A stretch of DNA of 33,316 nt from Bacteroidota bacterium (GTDB taxonomy: Bacteria > Bacteroidota > Bacteroidia > UKL13-3), in assembly GCA_947449515.1 (NCBI GenBank), contig CANFSD010000004.1, positions 1-33,316 of the forward strand. Reading direction: 5' to 3'. The stretch's first letter is position 1. Each line of letters opens with the position of its first letter. Below, piece after piece: positions 16,003 to 24,149 of this stretch. The translations under genes and the position numbers were made by a program. The notes under the pieces were generated by a model. The model did no database searches. It was not told the DNA's origin and saw only the letters and a program-made list of their open reading frames with translations.

Positions 16003-17298
16003 ATGGCAGCCGATATGTTTTTTACCCAATGGGATTCCTTTCTCTACAATTACCATTTGTATTATAGGAATTTAAATGAATCGGGTAAAAAACGCTTTGT
16101 AAAAAGAGTAAATTCAATCCTTAACAACCTAACTATCATAGGCAAAGAGGGATTGCAAGTAACGGCCGAAATAAAAATATTGGTGGTAGCCAATCTGGTT
16201 CAACTCACGTTTGGACTAAAAAACTATTGGCTTTATGGTTATGAATATATTTACCTCTACCCAGAAAGTTTTTCCTTGCCAAATCAAAATGAAGCCGTTG
16301 CGGGATCTACCTTTCAGCAGAAAATAATTGCTTTGTCGTGGCGCAATTTTGCGATCGACCATTTAAAAGCAAACGATGGGCATAATATTAGTTTAGCACA
16401 ATATGCCTTAGGATTAATTCAAACGGTATTTAATGGCAACCGTTACGACCAAAAATTTGGTAGTTATATAGATACTTGGTTCGAGATTATTAACAAAGAA
16501 ATTGCCCTGAAAGTCAATAATGACGGATTTGGAGGATTGGAGTATACCTCGGATAATATTAAACCAACCTTTGCCAAATGCGTTGAATTGTTTTTTGAGA
16601 AACCAAGCTTCTTTAAAAAGGAATTACCTACCTCCTACGCACATTTTTGTTTATTGCTGAACCAAGACCCCTTAAATGTGAGTGAAAACTACGCATATAA
16701 TTTGGAACGCATAAGCAAAAAAAATGTATTAAGTCCCTTACCCAAATTCATTTCAATCCATTATAAATACAAAGATTGGCACTGGATATACAACCTTCCA
16801 TTTATAGGTATTTTCACCACCCCACTGCTATTATTTTACCTAACAGAAAACTTATTGGTTCGAACCGAACACATTTTATTAATAATGTTTATTGTTGGCA
16901 GTGTTTTGGCCATCAGTTTTTATAAACCACTGCAACAAATTTACCTGTTTAAAAATTTTGGCTTATTGTGGTTAAGCAGTATTTGCGGATATGGACCACT
17001 ATTGGTTGGATCGTTATTGAGCATTAACCAAATCCATGGCTATGATTTTTCTGCAGAGTATAGTAAACACCAGGTGGCCAGCTATTACTTAAAGGAAATT
17101 CCCAGCAATCCAAAGGAGGCACGGCAAATTGTATTTAATTTCAGCGACGATTACCTAATAGACTTCCCTAAAGCCAGAACCTTCGATTTCAATTCACAAC
17201 CCCGTACTAATAAACTGACATTTTTTAACGAAATAGGCTATGAAATACGCCATGGATTAATTGGCATACCTATTGTAACAAAGAGAGAATTATTTTAA
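16003..17298 (+). CDS. Membrane-anchored MtfA-like (M90) pseudo-peptidase
   Basis: A 431-residue protein whose first ~225 residues resemble the MtfA/M90 zinc-peptidase fold. It shares the helical start with ESGKKRF, the YxYIYLYPESF strand, the block LSWRNFAIDHLKANDGHN (111-128) and FAKCVELFFEKP (190-201). In MtfA the DGHN block is followed by HEFAH, the zinc-binding HExxH; here the same place reads AQYAL (residues 132-136), so both histidines and the catalytic Glu are gone, although the later Glu195 remains. The second half has about three membrane segments (about 264-283, 288-307, 316-341) and a soluble tail. A scaffold or sensor role is more likely than proteolysis. It is sandwiched between miaB (4-base gap) and a sigma-54 activator (1-base gap). 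Family assignment is from motif memory. Confidence 0.7.
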   Translation: MAADMFFTQWDSFLYNYHLYYRNLNESGKKRFVKRVNSILNNLTIIGKEGLQVTAEIKILVVANLVQLTFGLKNYWLYGYEYIYLYPESFSLPNQNEAVAGSTFQQKIIALSWRNFAIDHLKANDGHNISLAQYALGLIQTVFNGNRYDQKFGSYIDTWFEIINKEIALKVNNDGFGGLEYTSDNIKPTFAKCVELFFEKPSFFKKELPTSYAHFCLLLNQDPLNVSENYAYNLERISKKNVLSPLPKFISIHYKYKDWHWIYNLPFIGIFTTPLLLFYLTENLLVRTEHILLIMFIVGSVLAISFYKPLQQIYLFKNFGLLWLSSICGYGPLLVGSLLSINQIHGYDFSAEYSKHQVASYYLKEIPSNPKEARQIVFNFSDDYLIDFPKARTFDFNSQPRTNKLTFFNEIGYEIRHGLIGIPIVTKRELF

Positions 17299-17299
17299 T

Positions 17300-18535
17300 A
17301 TGAACCTACAAGACATAAAACAACGATTTGAAATTATAGGTAACTCCCCCCTATTAAATATTGCCCTTGAAACTGCTGTAAAAGTGGCAGCAACAGATAT
17401 TACCGTTCTTATTAATGGCGAAAGTGGTGTGGGAAAAGAAGCCTTTTCAAAGATTATACATGCCCTAAGCAATAGAAAACATGGTCCGTTTATAGCTGTT
17501 AACTGCGGTGCAATTCCTGAAGGAACTATAGATAGTGAATTGTTTGGCCATGAAAAAGGATCTTTTACGGGTGCCCATGACACACGTAAAGGTTATTTTG
17601 AAACCGTAAGCGGCGGAACTATTTTCTTGGATGAAATTGGAGAACTGCCCTTAGAAACACAAGCCAGGCTTCTCCGCATTTTAGAAAGTGGCGAATTTAT
17701 TAAAGTTGGTTCGAGCAAAGTACAGAAAACAGATGTGCGCATTGTAGCTGCAACCAATAAGGATTTGATGGATTTATCGTACAAAGGTAAATTTAGAGAA
17801 GACCTTTATTACAGGCTTTCTACAGTGCCTATTAAAGTTCCTTCTTTAAGAGACCGCAAAGAGGATATCCATATTCTATTTAGAAAGTTTAGCGCAGATT
17901 TTGCCGAAAAATATCGCTCAAAACCTGTTACTTTAGAAGGAGATGCCTTGCAAATTTTACAACATTATAGTTGGCCTGGAAATATTAGACAATTGAAAAA
18001 TATTGCAGAGCAACTGTCTGTTTTGGATGAGGACAAAATTGTAAATGGTCCAGAACTCAGCAGGGTATTGCCCCCTGAAAAGCCAGGATTACCTATGCTC
18101 ATTGGCTCACATGCGCCTGAACAACAATTCAGCGAACGAGATATTTTCTACAAAGTTCTCTATGATTTGCGCAAAGATTTAAGCGACTTAAAATCGATTG
18201 TTTTTGACCTAATGCAAGGCAATCAAATGGCAAATTCCAATGAAGTTGCCAAAAATTTTAACAGCAATTTTGTAAGGGAAGAAATGAATACCAACCAAAG
18301 CAACAACAACTTTGTTAGTATCCCTACCCCTGTTAGTAATAACAGCAGCCCTCAAATAATAGATATTACAGAGGCGCAGGCAGAGCCTGAGTCATTAAGT
18401 TTAGAAGACAAAGAAATAGAGTTAATTAGAAAAAGTTTGAAGAAGCACAATGGCAAACGCAAGAAGGCCGCGCAAGAATTGGGTATTTCTGAACGAACCC
18501 TCTATAGAAAAATTAAACAATACGATTTAGAATAA
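17300..18535 (+). CDS. Sigma-54-dependent transcriptional activator (AAA+ and Fis HTH, no sensor domain)
   Basis: A 411-residue enhancer-binding protein. The AAA+ domain starts almost at the N-terminus: Walker A GESGVGKE (40-47), the sigma-54 contact loop GSFTGA (87-92, usually GAFTGA), Walker B GGTIFLDEIGELP (105-117) and the sensor II region HYSWPGNIRQLKN (222-234). A linker with a probable coiled coil (about 282-308) and an Asn/Ser-rich stretch leads to a C-terminal Fis-type helix-turn-helix (about 371-411, KKAAQELGISERTLYRKIK). There is no response-receiver or ligand-binding domain, so control must come from abundance or a partner protein. The adjacent MtfA-like membrane protein, one base upstream, is a candidate partner. 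Target promoters are not identified. Confidence 0.92.
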   Translation: MNLQDIKQRFEIIGNSPLLNIALETAVKVAATDITVLINGESGVGKEAFSKIIHALSNRKHGPFIAVNCGAIPEGTIDSELFGHEKGSFTGAHDTRKGYFETVSGGTIFLDEIGELPLETQARLLRILESGEFIKVGSSKVQKTDVRIVAATNKDLMDLSYKGKFREDLYYRLSTVPIKVPSLRDRKEDIHILFRKFSADFAEKYRSKPVTLEGDALQILQHYSWPGNIRQLKNIAEQLSVLDEDKIVNGPELSRVLPPEKPGLPMLIGSHAPEQQFSERDIFYKVLYDLRKDLSDLKSIVFDLMQGNQMANSNEVAKNFNSNFVREEMNTNQSNNNFVSIPTPVSNNSSPQIIDITEAQAEPESLSLEDKEIELIRKSLKKHNGKRKKAAQELGISERTLYRKIKQYDLE

Positions 18536-18540
18536 AGCAC

Positions 18541-18576
18541 AAAAAAAAAGTCTCGCCAATGGCGAGACTTTTTTTT
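18541..18576. terminator. Bidirectional rho-independent terminator between the sigma-54 activator and hppA
   Basis: Stem GTCTCGCC/GGCGAGAC with a 3-base AAT loop (18550-18568), preceded by a run of As and followed by a run of Ts, so it works in both directions for the two convergent genes ending at 18535 and 18592. Confidence 0.9.
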
Positions 18577-18591
18577 ATTATTTAATAGCAA

Positions 18592-21159
18592 TTAGTGTTT
18601 GCATTCTTTTTTTGCATCACCTTCTGCACAACATTTCCCTTTTGGAGCAGCAGCTTCATGTGATTTAACACACTCATCGCCGCAGCTTTTTGTACATGCT
18701 TCTGCAGATTCACATCCTTTTTTGCAATTTTCCATGCAAGCTCCTTCAACAGTTGAATGGTGTTTGCTGCAAGTACTAGATTCCATTGAGCAATCCATTT
18801 TTGCTTTGCACATTTCTTTGCATTTGGCTTCATCAAATTTACCATCTGCGCCATACATGCTTAAGCACATTTCTTTTTGCTCAGCAGAACAAGCATTGCT
18901 ATCGCAATAAGCAGCGCATTCCTCTTTGGTCATGGTCATGCAACGACTTAAATCGCAATTACCCATTTTAACGCCACAATGAGCAGATGCCATTGCATCA
19001 CATTGTTCCATTTGGGCACCGTCCATTTTGCATTGACCTTTAGTCATACCACCTTCTACAGCGATATAAGGAGCAATTACCAATGAAACGATTGACATTA
19101 ATTTAATTAAGATATTCATTGAAGGACCAGAAGTATCTTTAAATGGATCACCAACGGTATCACCAGTTACAGAAGCTTTATGTGGCTCAGATTTTTTGTA
19201 GAACATTTCGCCATTGATCATAACGCCTTTTTCAAATGATTTCTTAGCATTATCCCAAGCACCACCGGCATTTGATTGGAAAATACCCATCAATACACCA
19301 CTAACGGTAACACCTGCCAATAAACCACCTAATACTTCAGGACCAAAAGTAAAGCCTACAATTACAGGAGTAATTAAAGCAATGGCTCCAGGTAACATCA
19401 TTTCACGGATAGAGGCTTTGGTAGAAATAGCAACACATTTTTCGTATTCAGGTTTAGCTTTGTATTCCATGATACCAGGAATTTCGCGGAACTGACGACG
19501 AACTTCTTGAACCATATCCATTGCAGCTTTACCTACCGCTTGAATGCACAATGCTGAGAAAATAAATGGAATCATACCACCTACAAATAAACCAGCCAAT
19601 ACAGGTGCTTTGTAAATATCAATGGCATCAATACCAGCAATACCAACAAATGCAGCAAACAATGCCAATGAGGTTAAGGCTGCAGACGCAATTGCAAATC
19701 CTTTACCAGTTGCAGCAGTGGTATTACCAACAGCATCCAAATTATCTGTACGCTCACGAACTTCTGGAGGTAATTGACTCATTTCTGCAATACCACCTGC
19801 ATTATCAGCAATAGGTCCAAATGCATCAATTGCTAATTGCATAGCAGTTGTGGCCATCATACCGGCAGCAGCAATAGCAACACCATATAAACCTGCAAAA
19901 TGGTAAGATAACATAATACCACCCGCCAAGGTTAAAACAGGAATAACAGTTGATTTCATACCTACTGATAAACCACCAATGATATTGGTAGCATGTCCAG
20001 TAGAAGATTGTTGAATAATAGACATTACAGGTGCTTTACCCATTGCAGTGTAGTATTCTGTTACAATACTCATGATGGCACCTACTACAGTACCAACCAA
20101 GATTGCATAGAAAACACTGATTTTTGAGAATTCATACCCACGTAAATTTAATGTTTCAGGTAACATCCAATTTACTACAAAGTAAGAAGCAGCAACCGTC
20201 AATAACATTGAAGACCAGTTTCCTAGGTTCAAAGCATTTTGTACACTTGACTTATCATCTTTAATGGTAACGAACCAAGTACCAACAATTGAGAACAATA
20301 TACCAAGACCACAAATGATCATTGGCAACAAGATGGGAGATAAACCACCAAAATTATCTGTAACCACTATTTCTTGTCCCAAAACCATGGTAGCAAGAAT
20401 GGTAGCAACATATGAACCAAATAAATCGGCACCCATACCAGCAACGTCACCCACGTTGTCTCCAACATTATCTGCAATAGTTGCAGGGTTACGCACATCA
20501 TCTTCAGGAATACCTGCTTCTACTTTACCCACTAAATCTGCACCCACATCGGCAGCTTTGGTATAAATACCTCCACCAACACGTGCGAATAATGCAATAG
20601 ATTCAGCTCCTAATGAGAAGCCTGTTAATACCTCAATTGCGGTTTTAACAGTATCTGCGCCTAAATCAGCAAAATAACTTAAGAAGGCAATAAATAAGCC
20701 ACCTAAACCCAAAACAGCTAAACCAGCTACACCTAATCCCATTACAGTACCACCTGTAAATGAAACTTTTAAAGCTTGTTTTAAACTGGTACGTGCAGCT
20801 TGTGTTGTACGTACGTTTGCTTTGGTAGCAACCTTCATTCCAATATAACCAGCAGTTGCAGAGAATACTGCACCAATGATAAATGCAATAGAAATTACCC
20901 AACTAGAGTGGATTGGTTTTCCATTTATTTCATGAATAGTACCTGAATAAGCCAATAATGCGGCAGCAAAGGTTACAAAGATGCCCAATACTTTCCATTC
21001 AGCTTTCAAGAAGGCCATAGCACCATCTGCTATGTAACCAGCTAGTTCTTGCATTTTAGCATCACCAGCATCTTGCTTAGAAACCCAAGCACTTTTAATG
21101 GCCATTACAATTAGGCCAACTACCCCAAGGGCAGGAACTAGATAAATCAGTTGCGTCAT
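18592..21159 (-). CDS. hppA: Membrane-bound pyrophosphatase (ion-pumping) with a Cys-rich C-terminal tail
   Basis: Couples hydrolysis of pyrophosphate in the cytoplasm to ion export across the inner membrane. Signature stretches include DDVRNPATIADNVGDNVGD (220-238) and DNAGGIAEM (452-460). GNTTAATGKG (478-487) has Ala482 and Gly485 where K+-independent enzymes have Lys and Thr, so it is of the K+-dependent class. The usual TM6 gate glutamates are absent (DLFGSYVATIL); a glutamate sits in TM5 (GAES, Glu186), as I recall for the Flavobacterium-type H+-pumping group, so proton pumping is the best guess. At 855 residues it is far longer than usual because of a 146-residue tail (710-855) with 22 cysteines. 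The tail is in frame with no intervening stop. A promoter lies at 21198-21229. Confidence 0.94.
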   Translation of the reverse strand: MTQLIYLVPALGVVGLIVMAIKSAWVSKQDAGDAKMQELAGYIADGAMAFLKAEWKVLGIFVTFAAALLAYSGTIHEINGKPIHSSWVISIAFIIGAVFSATAGYIGMKVATKANVRTTQAARTSLKQALKVSFTGGTVMGLGVAGLAVLGLGGLFIAFLSYFADLGADTVKTAIEVLTGFSLGAESIALFARVGGGIYTKAADVGADLVGKVEAGIPEDDVRNPATIADNVGDNVGDVAGMGADLFGSYVATILATMVLGQEIVVTDNFGGLSPILLPMIICGLGILFSIVGTWFVTIKDDKSSVQNALNLGNWSSMLLTVAASYFVVNWMLPETLNLRGYEFSKISVFYAILVGTVVGAIMSIVTEYYTAMGKAPVMSIIQQSSTGHATNIIGGLSVGMKSTVIPVLTLAGGIMLSYHFAGLYGVAIAAAGMMATTAMQLAIDAFGPIADNAGGIAEMSQLPPEVRERTDNLDAVGNTTAATGKGFAIASAALTSLALFAAFVGIAGIDAIDIYKAPVLAGLFVGGMIPFIFSALCIQAVGKAAMDMVQEVRRQFREIPGIMEYKAKPEYEKCVAISTKASIREMMLPGAIALITPVIVGFTFGPEVLGGLLAGVTVSGVLMGIFQSNAGGAWDNAKKSFEKGVMINGEMFYKKSEPHKASVTGDTVGDPFKDTSGPSMNILIKLMSIVSLVIAPYIAVEGGMTKGQCKMDGAQMEQCDAMASAHCGVKMGNCDLSRCMTMTKEECAAYCDSNACSAEQKEMCLSMYGADGKFDEAKCKEMCKAKMDCSMESSTCSKHHSTVEGACMENCKKGCESAEACTKSCGDECVKSHEAAAPKGKCCAEGDAKKECKH
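18595..19032 (-). other. Cys-rich tail domain of HppA (residues 710-855)
   Basis: Begins right after the last membrane helix (MSIVSLVIAPYIAV). It contains 22 Cys in 146 residues, plus many Met, Lys, Glu and several His. Cysteines often sit four apart: CAAYC, CKEMC, CMENCKKGC, CTKSCGDEC. It ends with a CC pair and a Lys/His tail. Since the C-terminus of these pumps is reported on the non-cytoplasmic side, the tail should be periplasmic. A role in metal binding (Cu(I)-like soft metals) or a disulfide-bonded cap is inference only. Confidence 0.85.
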
Positions 21160-21197
21160 AAGTTTTTCTTATAAGTTGTATTTTCTTTTGAAGGTTG

Positions 21198-21229
21198 CAA
21201 AAATAGGGATTGACAGCCATTTTAAGCAA
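21198..21229 (-). promoter_or_regulatory. Candidate promoter of hppA
   Basis: On the minus strand, TTG (21227-21229), a 21-base spacer and TATTTTTG (21198-21205) match the Bacteroidota -33/-7 consensus. The implied leader before the ATG at 21159 is about 35 bases. Confidence 0.55.
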
Positions 21230-21303
21230 GTAAAAATGAAAATCCTTTTGTTTAGTAATCAGCAACTTAGGATTTATTGCGAAATTGGACACAAATTTTA
21301 GTC

Positions 21304-22131
21304 ATGAAACCCCACATTTTACCCCTTATGGCACTTTTGCTCTGGCAGGAGGCTACTCAAGCTCAATTAATTGAAAGAAGCTATGGCTCCAAATCACAAT
21401 CGATGGGCGGAATAGGCATTCTCAATAACAATGGTTTTGAAGTCATTAACAATCCTGCTTTACTGGCAGATGGCAAAGAAAATAGCCTTTCATTTTTTCA
21501 AGAGTTACCTTTTCTGCAGAAAGATTTAAGCATTTCTGCACTGAGTTACCAAAGAAAACTATCCTCCCTTTCTGCAGGTTTTTCTTTGGTACAATCTGGC
21601 AACACCTATTTTAAACAGCAGCTCATTTCCGCTGCCCTTGGAAAAAAATTAAGTGAACACCTCTTTTTGGGTGCAGCCATGCACTACCAAATGAGTTACC
21701 AATACCAATCAAAACCTATTGGCTATTTAATGGCCTCGTTGGGAGCATTGGTTCGGCTCAAGAAATATTGGACCTTTTCTTTAGTCATGCAAAATATTAC
21801 AGCAAGCACCTACCAATTGGAAGCAAAGCCAAGCCCAACCACCCAACTCCGTTTTGGCTGTGCCTACTTGTTGAATGACAAACTGCAATTTTTAGCCGAA
21901 CAAGAGCAAATCCTTGGCCAGAAAGGCAAATTAAAATTGGGTATGGTTATTCGGTTCGAACCAAATTTTGAATGCTATTTGGGTTGGAATATACACACAC
22001 ATGGTTTCGCATTTGGATGCGCTTATCAAAAGCAACATACGCGCATTTTGATTGGCGCGAGTGTTCATCCAGTATTAGGATTAAGCCCTGGCATTGAAGT
22101 TAATTTCTTACCCTTAAGCAGAAAGAAATGA
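21304..22131 (+). CDS. PorV/PorQ-like outer-membrane beta-barrel protein
   Basis: A 275-residue secreted protein: signal peptide of about 20 residues (MKPHILPLMALLLWQEATQAQ), then GSKSQSMGGIGI...NNPALLA, the N-terminal pattern of the FadL-like barrels PorV, PorQ and related proteins, followed by alternating beta strands to the C-terminus (GIEVNFL). The start is the ATG at 21304, which fits the signal peptide; an in-frame TTG at 21277 would only add residues before it. Its last codons overlap the next gene as ATGA (22128-22131), so the two products are probably made together and may act as an outer-membrane pair. Function is unknown; relation to T9SS is suggestive only. Confidence 0.75.
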   Translation: MKPHILPLMALLLWQEATQAQLIERSYGSKSQSMGGIGILNNNGFEVINNPALLADGKENSLSFFQELPFLQKDLSISALSYQRKLSSLSAGFSLVQSGNTYFKQQLISAALGKKLSEHLFLGAAMHYQMSYQYQSKPIGYLMASLGALVRLKKYWTFSLVMQNITASTYQLEAKPSPTTQLRFGCAYLLNDKLQFLAEQEQILGQKGKLKLGMVIRFEPNFECYLGWNIHTHGFAFGCAYQKQHTRILIGASVHPVLGLSPGIEVNFLPLSRKK

Positions 22132-24149
22132 AGAAATTTTCAATCCTACTTGTTCTAAGTTTATTAGTGAAATATTCCTGTGCTCAAAGCAAAGATTTAC
22201 CTCATCAATGGATCTTTCAAAACATTCAACATTTATTGGAAACACAGGGTACGGTGCTTGATCCTGCAGATATAGAAATAAGCATCAATGATTGGCTTAA
22301 CGAGCCCCTTTTACTCAATAAAGCAAGTGCTTTTGAATTGGCTAAATTCTTTTTCCTAAACCCACAGCAAGTTAAAAACTTAGGTAAGCACCTTGAAAAA
22401 TTTGGCCCATTTTTAGACAAATATGAATTGCAATCAATAGAAGGATTTGACGAACAAACAGCACAATTGCTGAGCTATTTTGTTCAAATTGAGGAAAGGA
22501 AAGCCATAGATTATTATTCATTAGCAGAGATTTTAGAAAACGGCAAACAAGAAGTAATCATTGGCTGCGAACAGGCATTTCAAGAAAGTAAAGGATTCCA
22601 AAATCCCAAACAATTTGTTGGTTCGAACCAACGCATTGCCTTGCGTTATAGATTTGCTTTGGCAAATAAATTATATTTTGGGTTTAGTGCAGAAAAAGAT
22701 GCGGGAGAAAAATGGGGCCTGTTTGGCGACTTTCAAGGGTTTCATTTACTTTACAAGGGACATGGACTTCTCCAAACCCTAGCTATTGGAGATTACCAAG
22801 CAAATTTTGGAAAAGGCTTGAATATTGGTAGCGCCATGTTTAATGGAAAATCTGCTTTGGTATTTCAAAACCAATATTTAAATGAAGGTATTCGGCCCTA
22901 TCGCTCCTTAAATGAAAGTGGTTTTTTTAGAGGAGTTGCCCTTGCATTCAAGAAAAAACACTTTACCCTCAACCTTATGGGCAGCCTGCTACCTCAAACG
23001 GCAGGCTTGCAATTTGACAGCCTATTGCAAGAAGAGAAATTTGGGAGCATCGTTGCATCAGGCTTGCACCGAACCAATGCAGAATTGGCAAAGAAAAATA
23101 GTTTAATCAATTCTTATTTTGGCATTCACGGCATGTACCAGAAAAGAAAATTACAAATTGGATTGAGCTATAGTAAACAAGAAAATATTAGCAGTCAAAA
23201 CATTGAAAATGGTTTAAAAAACTGGCAATATCCATTTATCAACTGTCATTGGGGATTGGCTGCAAATTATTACCTCCAAAATATTTTATTGGGAACTGAA
23301 TTTTCTGTAATGGAAAATGGTGCAAAGGCAATTTTTGCCAGTATCCTTATCCCCCTTCATGCTAAGCTAGACGCCATGTTTATTGGCAGAAATTATGAAA
23401 AGGGATATGAAAATAATTACGGAAATGCTTGGAGTGCCAGTAGCAGTATTGGCAATGAAACAGGCAATTATTTGGCCTTTAGTTTTAGGCCAAAGAAATA
23501 CCACCAAATAGATTTCTATTATGATATTTTCAAATCGAGCGGACCAAGTTATCAAGCAGCTTATGCAAAAGTAAGCTATGATTATTTTGTGCATTATACC
23601 TGGATGCAATCCAAAACATTTCAAATTGAATTGCGGCTCAGGCAGCTTGAAACAGAAAAAAACACCCCTTTGGAGACAAGTCAAGTAAAAACGATGGCGC
23701 CTGAAACACGCAGCCAATTTAGGTTTCAAGTAAATTTCAGCATCAATAAAAACTTGACATACCAATTAAGGGCCGAGAAAATATTGGCACAAAAAACAGT
23801 TGGATTAAAATATGAAGGTCAGTTAATTTTTCATGATATTAATTTTCATCCCAAAGGTGAAAAATTTAGTTTACATGCGCGGTTTTGTCTCTTTCAAGTA
23901 GCAGATTTTAGCGCCAGGTTATACATGCAAGAATCAGATGTGATGTATAATTATGCGCAAAGTCTAATTAATGGAAATGGCTATAGAACCTATTTAATTG
24001 TAGGATACAGGCTTTTCAAAAACGCGCTATTGCAATTAAAAATTGGCCAAAGTTATTTGCCTGAAAAAACTGAAATAGGGAGTGGAATAGACCAAACAAA
24101 AGGACCTTTTCAAGGTGAAGGGAAAATTCAATTTTACTACAAATGGTAA
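22128..24149 (+). CDS. Exported helix-hairpin-helix protein with outer-membrane barrel-like body
   Basis: A 673-residue protein with signal peptide (about 1-20, ending SCAQS). A helical part follows with HhH-like repeats at about residues 58-120 (LNKASAFELAKFFFLNPQQV; KFGPFLDKYELQSIEGFDEQTAQLL). A long beta-rich region from about 165 to the end has many short aromatic-ended strands typical of an outer-membrane barrel, terminating in KIQFYYKW. This HhH-plus-barrel architecture recurs in Bacteroidota, usually annotated only by the HhH domain. Translation is coupled to the PorV-like gene by the ATGA overlap. It converges, with no gap, on the AlkD-like gene. The role is unknown; DNA handling in the periplasm is one possibility from the HhH domain. 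Confidence 0.72.
   Translation: MKKFSILLVLSLLVKYSCAQSKDLPHQWIFQNIQHLLETQGTVLDPADIEISINDWLNEPLLLNKASAFELAKFFFLNPQQVKNLGKHLEKFGPFLDKYELQSIEGFDEQTAQLLSYFVQIEERKAIDYYSLAEILENGKQEVIIGCEQAFQESKGFQNPKQFVGSNQRIALRYRFALANKLYFGFSAEKDAGEKWGLFGDFQGFHLLYKGHGLLQTLAIGDYQANFGKGLNIGSAMFNGKSALVFQNQYLNEGIRPYRSLNESGFFRGVALAFKKKHFTLNLMGSLLPQTAGLQFDSLLQEEKFGSIVASGLHRTNAELAKKNSLINSYFGIHGMYQKRKLQIGLSYSKQENISSQNIENGLKNWQYPFINCHWGLAANYYLQNILLGTEFSVMENGAKAIFASILIPLHAKLDAMFIGRNYEKGYENNYGNAWSASSSIGNETGNYLAFSFRPKKYHQIDFYYDIFKSSGPSYQAAYAKVSYDYFVHYTWMQSKTFQIELRLRQLETEKNTPLETSQVKTMAPETRSQFRFQVNFSINKNLTYQLRAEKILAQKTVGLKYEGQLIFHDINFHPKGEKFSLHARFCLFQVADFSARLYMQESDVMYNYAQSLINGNGYRTYLIVGYRLFKNALLQLKIGQSYLPEKTEIGSGIDQTKGPFQGEGKIQFYYKW
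22617..22632. repeat. Perfect 16-bp copy of a dispersed palindrome
   Basis: GTTGGTTCGAACCAAC, a perfect palindrome inside the HhH/barrel gene. It is the longest copy of a dispersed GGTTCGAACC motif found about a dozen times (within one mismatch) in the window; see findings. Confidence 0.6.

Noticed and set aside
18582..18854. A 90-residue frame with Lys/Gln-rich product inside the hppA tail
   Set aside because: It is another frame of the same strand of the Cys-rich tail; its composition is what shifting that tail by one base would give.
22617..22632. GGTTCGA resembling a tRNA T-arm, several times in the window
   Set aside because: No acceptor, D or anticodon stems flank any of the copies, and all exact copies lie inside intact protein genes in different frames.
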